64,000 nucleotides of DNA from CAWAPS01 sp963783945 (lineage in GTDB: Bacteria > Actinomycetota > Acidimicrobiia > Acidimicrobiales > Palsa-688), in NCBI GenBank assembly GCA_963783945.1, contig CAWAPS010000027.1, forward strand, positions 14,387-78,386. Direction: 5' to 3'. The first letter of the stretch is position 1. Each line of letters begins with the position of its first letter. The notes beneath the pieces were generated by a model. The model ran no database searches, had not been told where the DNA came from, and saw only the letters and a list, made by a program, of their open reading frames with translations. This document shows positions 26,394 to 34,721 of this stretch, piece after piece. Both the position numbers and the translations under genes were made by a program.

Positions 26394-26416
26394 AATAGAC
26401 TCGACTATGGATTCAT
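26394..26416 (+). promoter_or_regulatory. Conserved upstream motif (AATAGACTC ... ATGGATT)
   Basis: The motif lies 44-66 bp upstream of the amidohydrolase start at 26460. An almost identical motif is at 34048-34071, upstream of the ligase remnant and SnoaL-like gene. Matching bases fall in two blocks four bases apart, as expected for an operator or a promoter. Confidence 0.4.
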
Positions 26417-26459
26417 ACGGGCATCGCGGGCTCTGGCTTTCGGCGCGGTTGCTGACGGC

Positions 26460-27629
26460 ATGGCGAAGAACCTCAGCCCACTGGGAAGGACGGACCTCAG
26501 GCATATGACCGAAGCTGACGTTTTGTCGACCCCGCTGGAGAAGGTCATCTCCGCCGATTCCCACGTGATCGAGCCGCCCGATGTGTGGTCTTCCCGGCTG
26601 ACAGGCGAGTTCCGCGAAGCTGCTCCGAAGCTGGTATCGGACGAGAAGACCGACCGAATCGTCTGTGCCGGGATGAAGATGGAGTTTCCCGTGGGCCTGG
26701 CGGCGGGCGTGATGCGCAAGGACGAGGATGTTCGGACGGAGGGACGTTGGGACGAGGACGTGCCCCGCTCCGCCTACGACCCGGACGCTCGGATCGTCGC
26801 CATGGACCAGGACGGAGTCGTGGGAGAAGTCCTGTACCCGACTCTCGGCAACTCCATGTTCGGAATCCAGGATCACGACCTGCTGTGGGCCTTCCTCGGG
26901 GCTTTCAACGCATGGTTCGGAGAGTTCTGCTCTGCTCACCCGAACCGGCTGAAGGGCATCGGCATGGTGGTCCTCGACGACGGGTATGGCGACGTGGCCA
27001 TCGCAGAGCTCAAGAAGTGCCGGGAACAGGGATTGTCAGGAGTCATGATCCCCTTGGACGCCAACGACGCCGATCGACTCCTGAAGTCAGAGTTCGATCG
27101 TTTCTGGGCAACCGCGCACGACCTCGAGGTTCCGATTCACTTCCATGCGTCGTCGGGCCGTAGCGGGAAGGTCGTGCACGACCATGTGGTCGACTACGTG
27201 CTCGCCCCGGGGATAATGCAGCGCCTGCTTGGCGGGCTCGTCTTCGGTGGATTGTTCGATCGTTACCCCCGGCTTCAGTTGGTATCGGCGGAAAACGACG
27301 CGGCCTGGATCGGCAACATATGCGAGCGAGCCGACTACATGTATCGCCGTTACCGCAACCTCCGAGCCGAGCAGCTCAAGAGCACCCGTCCGCCGAGCGA
27401 GGTCATCATCAACAACTGGTCGTTCACCTTTACCCGGGACTTCACCGCTCCTGCGGTGGCCGAGGTCGCCGGTGTGCGCTTGATGTGGGGAAGCGATTTT
27501 CCCCACAATGTGAGCACCTGGCCCAACTCCCGCGAGTTCCTCGAGTCGCAGCTGAAGGGACGCTCGCCCGAAGTGATCCAGCGTTCCACGTACACCAACG
27601 CCGCCAACCTTTACGATTTCTCTGCTTGA
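26460..27629 (+). CDS. Amidohydrolase-2 family protein (ACMSD-like)
   Basis: The 389-residue protein carries the metal motif Asp33-x-His35 (ISADSHVIEPPDVW), a central HFHASSGRSG and the C-terminal WGSDFPHNVSTWP, all typical of amidohydrolase-2 enzymes. The start is uncertain: the ATG at 26460 has little ribosome site, and an ATG 15 codons later (26505) follows CAGG and would leave a conventional N-terminus. It is followed 37 bp later by a second amidohydrolase of the same family, then an esterase, so the three probably act on related or successive intermediates. Function is decarboxylation or hydrolysis by family analogy only. Confidence 0.82.
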   Translation: MAKNLSPLGRTDLRHMTEADVLSTPLEKVISADSHVIEPPDVWSSRLTGEFREAAPKLVSDEKTDRIVCAGMKMEFPVGLAAGVMRKDEDVRTEGRWDEDVPRSAYDPDARIVAMDQDGVVGEVLYPTLGNSMFGIQDHDLLWAFLGAFNAWFGEFCSAHPNRLKGIGMVVLDDGYGDVAIAELKKCREQGLSGVMIPLDANDADRLLKSEFDRFWATAHDLEVPIHFHASSGRSGKVVHDHVVDYVLAPGIMQRLLGGLVFGGLFDRYPRLQLVSAENDAAWIGNICERADYMYRRYRNLRAEQLKSTRPPSEVIINNWSFTFTRDFTAPAVAEVAGVRLMWGSDFPHNVSTWPNSREFLESQLKGRSPEVIQRSTYTNAANLYDFSA

Positions 27630-27666
27630 CCCTGCATCTGGCGTAGCTGACAAGGATGGTTTCCGC

Positions 27667-28932
27667 ATGAGTGTCACAGCAAGCGCCTCCAAGTCTGCCG
27701 ATCTCGACCTAGGCGAACGGCTCTGCGTGATCTCGTCTGATGCGCACGTCGGACCAACGATGGAACAGCTCAGGCCGTACTGCCCCCAGAAACTGCTCCC
27801 GGAGTTCGACGCCTTCTTCCACCGGGCCGCCGAAGTGGGCCGGGCTCCCACGGCCGGTAACGCCCAAGCCGCAGACCATCGAGCGCAAATGCTCGCCCAC
27901 GTGGCGAGATCGGGCGAGCACGATCCGGCTGAGCGCGTGCGCAACATGGACCGCGACGGCGTGGCGGCGGACGTCATGTTCCACGGATCCCAGAACCTCA
28001 ACCCGCTGCCCTTCGGTTATGGCGGGCGGGGCGACCGGGCCGAGGAAGCCGAGGGCATCCAGATCTACAACCGGTGGCTGGCCGACTTCTGCTCCGTGCA
28101 GCCGGTCCGCCACAAAGGCTTGGCTCAACTGCCCGGGTGGGATCCCGAGGCATGCGTCAGGACGGCGGAGTGGGCAAAGTCGGCAGGCCTCGGCGGAGTC
28201 AACCTTCCGACCATGCGGCTCGAGGATCTCACCTGGCCCGCCTACACCGATACGGTCTGGGAGTCCTTGTGGTCGGCCTGCGAGGGACTCGAGATCCCGC
28301 TGGTCAATCACGGCGCGGCCGACCTCAACCTCTACCGCGACCCGGGACCGGGAAGGTACGCGCTGGTGCTGGCCGATGGCCCCTGGCTGGCGCGCCGGGT
28401 CACCTGGTGGCTGATGTTCGGCGGAGTGTTCGAACGACATCCCGGACTGAAGTTCATCATTACCGAGCAGCCGGGTGATTGGCCCAAATACGAGATCGAC
28501 TATCTGCAGTCGGTTTACGAGTCCGGCGCTCAGCACGAGCTGCGGAAGGTGATGCACCGGTCGCCGACCGAAATCTTCCGCACAAACATTTTCGTGGGGG
28601 CCAGCTTCATGTCCAACCGGGAAGCTCGGATGTTCGTAGACCTGGGCATCGCGGACCGCGCCATGTGGGGTTCCGACTACCCGCACATCGAAGGAACCTG
28701 GCCGTGGACGCTCCACTCGCTTCATACCACCTTCGACGGCATCGACCCCGAATCGATCCGGAAGATGCTCTCCGAGAATGCAGCCAAGGCTTACGGCTTC
28801 GACCTGGCCGCCCTCCGACGCGTCTCGGACATGATCGGCCCAACATTGGATGAGGTGCGCAACCCGCCGGCTAAGCCTGCGCCGGAGCTACGGTACAGCC
28901 TCGGGTTCCGAAGCTCCGGGGCCTGGAGCTGA
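27667..28932 (+). CDS. Amidohydrolase-2 family protein (ACMSD-like)
   Basis: The 421-residue protein has the metal motif Asp25-x-His27 (VISSDAHVGP), a central NHGAAD and MWGSDYPHIEGTWPW near the C-terminus. It is a close relative of the protein at 51464-52834: both have VGP after the first motif, an EQ-then-W segment after a GVFERHPGLKF-like or GVFDRHPGLKL strand, and an IGPT tail. The tail ends in a proline-rich stretch. It is the middle gene of a three-gene run between another amidohydrolase and an HSL-type esterase, with 37-bp and 22-bp gaps. Confidence 0.83.
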   Translation: MSVTASASKSADLDLGERLCVISSDAHVGPTMEQLRPYCPQKLLPEFDAFFHRAAEVGRAPTAGNAQAADHRAQMLAHVARSGEHDPAERVRNMDRDGVAADVMFHGSQNLNPLPFGYGGRGDRAEEAEGIQIYNRWLADFCSVQPVRHKGLAQLPGWDPEACVRTAEWAKSAGLGGVNLPTMRLEDLTWPAYTDTVWESLWSACEGLEIPLVNHGAADLNLYRDPGPGRYALVLADGPWLARRVTWWLMFGGVFERHPGLKFIITEQPGDWPKYEIDYLQSVYESGAQHELRKVMHRSPTEIFRTNIFVGASFMSNREARMFVDLGIADRAMWGSDYPHIEGTWPWTLHSLHTTFDGIDPESIRKMLSENAAKAYGFDLAALRRVSDMIGPTLDEVRNPPAKPAPELRYSLGFRSSGAWS

Positions 28933-28954
28933 ATCGCGCCGGCCGCTCAGCGAA

Positions 28955-29905
28955 ATGCCCCTTGATCCCCAGGTTCAAGCCTTGCTCGAGCAGGCCGCGG
29001 CGGCAGGGCGGCCCCCAGTCCGCAGTCAGACGGTCGAAGAAACTCGCGCCGCGATGCGCTCGATGCTCCCGCTTAGAGGCCCCGGGCCGGACGTGGGTAG
29101 GGTCGACGACCGCGAGATCCCCGCACCGGAAGGCGACGTCCCGGTCCGCGTCTACTGGCCGAAAGGGGATGGCCCGTTCCCAGTGCTGATCTGGTTTCAC
29201 GGGGGAGGTTGGGTGCTCGGTGACCTCGACACGGCCGACGGTACCTGCAGGAGCCTGACGCTGAAGGCGGGAGCTGTCGTCGTGAGCGTCGACTACCGGT
29301 TGGCGCCCGAGCACCCGTATCCGGACGGGGTCAACGATGCTTACGCCGCCGCATGCTGGGTTCTTTCCCACGCCGCCGACATCGGTGGTGACCCCAGGCG
29401 CATAGCCATCGGTGGCGATAGTGCAGGCGGCAACCTGGCCACGGTGACGGCTTTGCAGGTGAAGGCCAAAGGCGGTCCCCGGTTTTGCTTCCAACTGCTC
29501 GTCTACCCCGTCACCGATGGCACGATGAGCCACCGCTCGTATGGCGAGAACGGCGAAGGGTACCAGTTGACCGCAGACGCCATGCAGTGGTTCTACGAGC
29601 TCTATCTCGGCGATCGCGACAACCAGGATCCATCGGTTTCTCCGCTCTACGCTCCCTTCGAGGACCTCGCCGCCCTCCCGCCCACGCTGGTTATCACCGC
29701 GGAGTTCGACCCGCTGCGTGACGAAGGCGAAGCCTACGGGCACCGCCTGAGGGATGCCGGTATCGCGGTACAGGTTTCACGCTACGACGGGCAGATCCAC
29801 GGGTTCTTTGGTCCGGACTCATTCATGGATGCGGGGAAGGAAGCTTTGGAGGAGGCGGCATCCGCCCTGCGAGCTGCTTTTGCCGAAGCATCTGGCGGTA
29901 CCTAA
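28955..29905 (+). CDS. Alpha/beta hydrolase, hormone-sensitive-lipase family
   Basis: This 316-residue carboxylesterase shows the HSL oxyanion motif HGGGW at residues 82-86, nucleophile Ser156 in GDSAGGN, acid Asp252 (AEFDPLRDEG) and His282 (QIHGF). Members hydrolyse short to medium acyl esters or lactones, so it could open the ester or lactone formed by a Baeyer-Villiger step. The frame is open 35 codons further upstream, overlapping the preceding amidohydrolase, but similarity to the family starts at the ATG at 28955. The 22-bp spacing suggests co-transcription. Confidence 0.88.
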   Translation: MPLDPQVQALLEQAAAAGRPPVRSQTVEETRAAMRSMLPLRGPGPDVGRVDDREIPAPEGDVPVRVYWPKGDGPFPVLIWFHGGGWVLGDLDTADGTCRSLTLKAGAVVVSVDYRLAPEHPYPDGVNDAYAAACWVLSHAADIGGDPRRIAIGGDSAGGNLATVTALQVKAKGGPRFCFQLLVYPVTDGTMSHRSYGENGEGYQLTADAMQWFYELYLGDRDNQDPSVSPLYAPFEDLAALPPTLVITAEFDPLRDEGEAYGHRLRDAGIAVQVSRYDGQIHGFFGPDSFMDAGKEALEEAASALRAAFAEASGGT

Positions 29906-29926
29906 CTGTTCACGGCCATCGGCAAG

Positions 29927-30788
29927 TTACTTGGCATCCTCGATCCATCGAAATGTGTCTGCGACTCTGGTGCGGACCAGATCGACCATTGGGACGTCAA
30001 CGCCCGTCTCCGCGGCCAGCTGCTGTACGGCTTCGAGATCTTTATCGAGGTTGCGGGGATAGTGCTGCACCGGCCGCGGAGAATTCATCCAGTAACTGTC
30101 CGCTCATGCGCAGGCGTTGCAATCTCATGAGCGAGGTTCCGTCGGGATCGGAGGCCTCCACGGCCGCGACCAACGTCGCCGGGTCGACCCCCGCGGCTGC
30201 TGCGAGCTCTACTGCCTCATGCACCGCTCGCCACCGCCCAGCCGTGACGACCTGGCACCCGAGCTTGGTCGCCATCCCTGTACCTAATGGCCCGCAGTGC
30301 ATGACCCGGGTGGCGACGTCATCCAGCACCGGCCGAATTTGTCGTATCACTTCGTCGGGACCTCCGACGAAGAGGAGCAGGCCGTTCTCCGCCGCCCGGC
30401 TACCCAGATTGACCCCGCAGTCGAGGACGGTGATCCCGCCCGACTTGCAGGATTCGGCGATGTCTCTGATGATCCCGACCGGGATGGTGGCCGTCACGAG
30501 GACGACAAGACCTTCGTGTCCACCGCTGGCCACGCCGTGCGGTCCGGTCACGACCGACCGGACCTGTGCCGCGTCAACTACAGAGATGAAGACGACGTCG
30601 CTTACCGCCGCCACCTCCGCTGGAGAGCCCAGCGAGTTTGGTACCGCTTCGAGTCCGAGCGCGGCCTCACGGCGGACGTCGAATGTGGCCGGAACCCGGC
30701 CGCGGCGGGCCAGGCTCAGGGCTATCCCGCCCCCGATCGTTCCCAATCCGATCACTCCGACCGCTAGGCCGTCGCCGGCAATCGCCAT
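29927..30788 (-). pseudogene. 3-hydroxyisobutyrate-dehydrogenase-like protein, frameshifted near the C-terminus
   Basis: The main frame runs from the ATG at 30788 to a stop at 30042 and encodes 248 residues: an NAD-binding motif GLGTIGGG near residues 14-21, LDCGVNLGS, and the catalytic-Lys segment GTGMATKLG. The family's last helices are missing from that frame, but they appear one frame over (29927 to about 30080), reading NLDKDLEAVQQLAAETGVDV, with their own stop. A single-base indel near 30070-30085 explains this. The Asn that follows the Lys in the family is Gln here. It is either a damaged gene or a sequencing error. It is divergent from the isomerase gene at 30872. Confidence 0.75.
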
Positions 30789-30871
30789 CCCTGAACCCCT
30801 GTCCGGATCGTATAACGTAGATCCGCGCATCGGTGATTTTATGGATCCAAGTGTATCCAGGGGGTTCCTGC

Positions 30872-31711
30872 ATGTCGCCTTCGAGGTTCTCGGCGGACGC
30901 GGTAGGGATGTGCCTCGAAACACTGCTGGCCGATCCGCGTAAATGCGACGCCACCGAGTTCGAGCGGATTGTGAACGCCACGTCGGCCGCGGGATTCAGG
31001 TCCGTCACCATGTGGTCATGGAAGGCTCTGGAGATCGGTGTTCCCACCGCCCGCAGGATTCTCGACGACGCCGGGGTCAAGGTCCGCTTGGCCGAGGTAC
31101 GAACCCGATGGGCCGAGGGACCGGGCCCCGCCGTCGATGGTATCGACGCCCACCTGGACCTGGCAGCCGCACTCGGGGCGGAGATGGTGCTGGCGGTGTC
31201 CCAGTACACGGCAATGGATGTCTCTCTCGGGGCGGAGGGCTTCGCCGCGCTGTGCGAACGCGCTGCCGACCGAGGCCTACGGGTGACGATCGAATTCATT
31301 CCGTGTCGAGCGCTCTGCGATCTCGCCACCGCGTGGGAGGTCGTGGGTCGGTCCCGGGCGAGCAACGGAGGGATCGATATCGACCTGATGCACTGGCAGC
31401 ACCAGCCGGGAGGACCGGACCTCGATCTTCTTCGGACAATACCGCCGCGACACGTCCACTACGTGCAGGTGTGCGACGCCGACCGCCCGGCACCTGCCCT
31501 TGAAGAGTACATTGATACAGCGATTCGGGCCCGGCCGCTGCCAGGTGACGGCGTCGTAGATATCGGCGCCGTTATATCCACCCTGGACTCGATAGGAGCC
31601 GACCCGTTCTTTGCCATGGAAGTCTTCAACACCAGGCTTCTTGCCAAGGGCCCGGAGGCGATGGCCAGGAGGCTGAGCGAAGTGGCTGACGCACTGTTCT
31701 CGGGGGTCTGA
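30872..31711 (+). CDS. Sugar-phosphate isomerase/epimerase-like (AP endonuclease 2 fold)
   Basis: This 279-residue TIM-barrel protein is a paralogue of the one at 20154-21002. Both share GMCLETLLAD, a FEFIPCRALCDLATAW or VEFVPNRALCDLATAW strand, a GID-D-HW strand and HVHYVQVCDA, in the same order. The start at 30872 follows AGGGGG; the frame opens 13 codons earlier. It is 29 bp upstream of a Gfo/Idh/MocA oxidoreductase, a pairing common in cyclitol and sugar catabolism, but here the context is aromatic or terpenoid-like degradation, so the substrate is open. Confidence 0.77.
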   Translation: MSPSRFSADAVGMCLETLLADPRKCDATEFERIVNATSAAGFRSVTMWSWKALEIGVPTARRILDDAGVKVRLAEVRTRWAEGPGPAVDGIDAHLDLAAALGAEMVLAVSQYTAMDVSLGAEGFAALCERAADRGLRVTIEFIPCRALCDLATAWEVVGRSRASNGGIDIDLMHWQHQPGGPDLDLLRTIPPRHVHYVQVCDADRPAPALEEYIDTAIRARPLPGDGVVDIGAVISTLDSIGADPFFAMEVFNTRLLAKGPEAMARRLSEVADALFSGV

Positions 31712-31740
31712 GCGGCTCACCAGGCTGAGAGGAGTACATC

Positions 31741-32841
31741 ATGAAACCGGGGATAGGAGCCGTTGTCGTCGGCACGAGCTACGGGGTGCTCTCCCACGTC
31801 CACGCACTGCGCGACGCCGGCTTCGAAGTGCTGGCGCTGGTAGGTCGCGATCCGGTCAAGGCCGAGACGCGTGCCCACAAGCTAGACGTTCGCCATGGGC
31901 TCACGAACCTGCACGACGCCCTGGCCCTCGAGCGGGCACAGGTGGTTGCGGTCGCGACACCGCCGCATACCCACGCCGAGATCGCGCTCGCGGCGGTGGC
32001 GGCCGGAAAACATGTCTTGTGCGAGAAGCCCTTCGCGCTCGACCTGTCCGAGGCCCGAGCCGTACTGCGCGCCGCGGAACACGCAGGCGTGGTCCATCTC
32101 ATGGGTCTGGAGCACCGCTTCGGCACTACCCAGGAGTCGTTGCGGCGGGTCGTGGCTTCCGGCGTGATCGGACAGCCTCAGAAGGCGCTGATCATTCGCC
32201 ACCGTCCATCATTGATTGATCCCGGGGTCGAGCTTCCCGATTGGTGGGAGTCGAGCGCGAATGGTGGAGGCTGGTTGGGCGCGCTGGGGTCCCACATCGT
32301 CGATCAGGTGCGAACTACCTTGGGCGAGTTCGAGGGGGTCAGCGCCTCGCTCGAGACCCTGGCCCGGCGGCCGGCGATGACCGCAGACGACACGTATACG
32401 GTCCAGTTCCGGGTCGCCGGGGGCTGCACCGGCATACTGCACAGTTCGTGCGCGGTGGCCGGTCCGGCCGTACCGACGACGAAGATCGGCGGCACGGGGG
32501 GCGTAGTTTGGCTCGAAGGGGACGACGTATGGGTCGATTCCGGGGAAGGTCCGCGACAGGTTCCTGACCCGACGAACCTGCCTCGGGTGCCACCACAGCC
32601 GCCTTCCCCGGAGTTTCTGCCCCCGTACGCCCGGGATACGGGGTGGCACACATCCGGGTTGGACCGAGTGCTCTTCGCCCGGGTGTACGGGCGGATGCGG
32701 GAGAGGATTGAATGCATTCCTGCGTCGGATGACCCGGCCGCCGCCACATTTGCCGACGGAGCCGCGTGCCAGGCGATTCTCGACGCGATCCGGCGGTCTG
32801 ACAAAGAAGACGGGCGCTGGACGGATGTCGAGCCGGTTTGA
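31741..32841 (+). CDS. Gfo/Idh/MocA-family oxidoreductase
   Basis: This 366-residue two-domain oxidoreductase has an N-terminal Rossmann fold starting AVVVGTSYG (residues 7-15), the family's EKPFAL cofactor/substrate loop around residues 97-102 (VLCEKPFAL), and a C-terminal alpha/beta domain with GGGWLGALGSHIVDQ. It should use NAD(P) to oxidise a hydroxyl of a sugar, cyclitol or related ring. GAGAGGAG precedes the ATG. It is probably co-transcribed with the isomerase-like gene upstream and is convergent with the alcohol dehydrogenase at 32885. Confidence 0.87.
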   Translation: MKPGIGAVVVGTSYGVLSHVHALRDAGFEVLALVGRDPVKAETRAHKLDVRHGLTNLHDALALERAQVVAVATPPHTHAEIALAAVAAGKHVLCEKPFALDLSEARAVLRAAEHAGVVHLMGLEHRFGTTQESLRRVVASGVIGQPQKALIIRHRPSLIDPGVELPDWWESSANGGGWLGALGSHIVDQVRTTLGEFEGVSASLETLARRPAMTADDTYTVQFRVAGGCTGILHSSCAVAGPAVPTTKIGGTGGVVWLEGDDVWVDSGEGPRQVPDPTNLPRVPPQPPSPEFLPPYARDTGWHTSGLDRVLFARVYGRMRERIECIPASDDPAAATFADGAACQAILDAIRRSDKEDGRWTDVEPV

Positions 32842-32884
32842 TACCTCGGTCCGGCATATCCCCGGCCGGACCGCCCAGCCGAGG

Positions 32885-33982
32885 CTACGCCGGGATCAAG
32901 ACCGACCGGGCGACGTCGCCGCGCTGCATGGCGTCGAAGGCGTCGTGCACTTGATCGAGGCGGAGCCGAAGCGATACCAGTTCGTCCAGTTGCAACTTAC
33001 CCTCGCCGTACAGGCGGACGAGCTTGGGATACTCCGCTCGGAACTCGCCCATCCCCATCATGTTTCCCCTCACGGTTCGCCCGGCCCGGATGAGATCGTT
33101 GACGGAAAATGTCAGCTCCGGATCGGCGAGTCCGGTGAACACGACGGTGCCGCCCCGGCGGGTCATGGGCAGGGCGTTGCGAGCGGTGCCCATCGATCCG
33201 ACAAAGTCGAAAGCGAATGTTGTGCCCGAGCCGTTCGTGAGCGCTCGCACCTGTTCCACCGGATCGCCCTGTGACGGGTCGACCAGATCGGTTGCTCCGA
33301 AAGTGGAAGCCAGCCCGAGCTTGTGCGGGTTTACGTCCACGGCGATGATTCTCTCGGCGCCGGCTATCCGTCCGGCCTGAACCGCGTTGAGACCCACTCC
33401 GCCGCAGCCGATGACGGCCATCGTGTCACCGGCCGTGACTCGAGCAACATTGGCCACGGCGCCGAAGCCGGTCACGACGGCGCAGCCCAGCAGGGCGGCC
33501 GAAGTGAGCGGTATGGACTCGTCGACCTTCACCGCGGAGAGACGATGCACGACCGACTCCTCGCTCCAGCATCCGATTCCGGCCATCTGGCCCACGGGCT
33601 GGCCGCTGAGAGCCAGCGGGAATGTGCCGTCGGGGAGGGCACCGCCGAGAGTCTTCGGATAGGCCGTGCACAGCGTGGGCTGGCCGCGGACACAGGAGGG
33701 GCACGACCCGCATTGGGGCATCACGCAGAGCACCACGTGATCTCCCACCTGGAGGTCGGTCACGCCCGGGCCGACCTCCAGGACCTCTCCGGCGCCCTCG
33801 TGTCCGAGCACGATAGGGACGTGCATCGAAGCTGCCCCGGCCTGGTAGACATGCAGATCCGAATGACAGACCCCCGCGGCTTCCAGCCGGACACGGATCT
33901 GATCCGGCCCGGGCCGGGCGAGGGACAGCTCTTCGACCCTGAGGGACGTCCCCGGCTTGCTCAGCACGACGGCTCTCGGCAT
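32885..33982 (-). CDS. Zinc-dependent alcohol dehydrogenase, class III-like
   Basis: This 365-residue medium-chain dehydrogenase shows catalytic zinc ligands Cys39, His61-Glu62 and Cys167, and structural zinc cysteines 91, 94, 97 and 105. The cofactor motif GCGGVG lies in the AVIGCGGVGLNAVQ strand. It resembles actinobacterial alcohol dehydrogenases, some of which use mycofactocin or nicotinoprotein chemistry; that part is only an inference. The ATG at 33982 is preceded by GGAGGTAATTG; the frame runs six codons further to a TTG that lies just before that ribosome site. No mycofactocin genes are in the window. Confidence 0.9.
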   Translation of the reverse strand: MPRAVVLSKPGTSLRVEELSLARPGPDQIRVRLEAAGVCHSDLHVYQAGAASMHVPIVLGHEGAGEVLEVGPGVTDLQVGDHVVLCVMPQCGSCPSCVRGQPTLCTAYPKTLGGALPDGTFPLALSGQPVGQMAGIGCWSEESVVHRLSAVKVDESIPLTSAALLGCAVVTGFGAVANVARVTAGDTMAVIGCGGVGLNAVQAGRIAGAERIIAVDVNPHKLGLASTFGATDLVDPSQGDPVEQVRALTNGSGTTFAFDFVGSMGTARNALPMTRRGGTVVFTGLADPELTFSVNDLIRAGRTVRGNMMGMGEFRAEYPKLVRLYGEGKLQLDELVSLRLRLDQVHDAFDAMQRGDVARSVLIPA

Positions 33983-34047
33983 GGCAATTACCTCCGGCAA
34001 GTGGATTCTACGGGCGCCGGCACGACTTGACGCTCAGAAGGGTGCTG

Positions 34048-34071
34048 AATAGACTCAAACATGGATTTATG
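34048..34071 (+). promoter_or_regulatory. Conserved upstream motif (AATAGACTC ... ATGGATT)
   Basis: This is a near copy of the motif at 26394-26416: AATAGACTC and ATGGATT blocks with the same four-base spacing. It is 50 bp upstream of the ligase remnant and about 255 bp before the SnoaL-like gene, in the divergent gap after the alcohol dehydrogenase start. Confidence 0.4.
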
Positions 34072-34120
34072 AAATAGCACGCAAGGCCACTTCACTGCAA
34101 TCTGTCGAGGGGAAGGCTGA

Positions 34121-34329
34121 ATGGGGACGGATAATACGACCCCACGCGTCCTGGAGTTCACGGCTGAGAAGTGGGCCGACGCGGAGGCAATTGTCGACGG
34201 CGAGGTCCGCCTGAGGCCACGAGGGCTGCGCCCACCCCGGGGGAGTGGATCGTTGCCGCGCTCGGAGTCCAACCAGCCGGCGGAGTCATTGTGCCTATGG
34301 ACCTACATGGAAACGAGGTAACGAAGTGA
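34121..34329 (+). pseudogene. AMP-dependent acyl-CoA ligase, 5' remnant
   Basis: The first 33 codons read like the start of an acyl-CoA ligase (TPRVLEFTAEKWADAEAIVD then GEVRL). After an apparent deletion and frame change, a second ligase piece follows: EWIVAALGVQPAGGVIVP, the region that normally lies about 40 residues later, ending at a TGA at 34327. The other 450 residues, including the AMP-binding motif, are absent. The remnant keeps a start codon, and its 3' end contains the ribosome site of the next gene, which may explain its retention. Confidence 0.65.
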
Positions 34330-34721
34330 CAGCAGACTTCGGGGCAGCGAGGCTTTGGCACACGCTAGTGGGCGCGGTGCAGAGCGGAGAGCTCGACAAG
34401 GCCAGGGCTTTGGTGACCGACGACTTCCAGTGGCAGGTGATGGGGCGTTTTCAATACGCCGGTATCTATAACGGTGTCGAAGGCCTGGCTGCTCTGCTGA
34501 AGGGTGTGCGCGACGCCAGCGGCAACACTTTTCGCATGACACCTGAGCTGAGCCTCGGGAGCGACGAGGCGGCGGCCATCGTCGGACATGTCACCGCGTC
34601 ACGGGCGGGTAAGACCCTGGATGCCCAAAACGTGTTCATCGTCAGGTGTGAGAACGGTCTGATCGCCCGGGGCTGGACGATACCGGTCGACCAGTACGCC
34701 TATGACGAGTTCTGGGAGTGA
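34326..34721 (+). CDS. SnoaL-like/ketosteroid-isomerase-like protein
   Basis: This 131-residue NTF2-fold protein shows WHTLVGAVQSGELDKARAL, DDFQWQVMG and a final ENGLIARGW strand, typical of small SnoaL-like proteins. GTG at 34326 follows GAGGTAACGAA and excludes 27 upstream codons that belong to the ligase remnant. Its stop overlaps the ATG of the LLM oxidoreductase by 20 bp, so the two are probably translated together. It may be a dehydratase, isomerase or small binding partner; no catalytic residues can be named. Confidence 0.72.
   Translation: MTADFGAARLWHTLVGAVQSGELDKARALVTDDFQWQVMGRFQYAGIYNGVEGLAALLKGVRDASGNTFRMTPELSLGSDEAAAIVGHVTASRAGKTLDAQNVFIVRCENGLIARGWTIPVDQYAYDEFWE

Noticed and set aside
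34121..34321. A 66-residue small protein gene
   Set aside because: Only its first half looks like protein of a known family, and the family continues in another frame; a ligase remnant explains it better.
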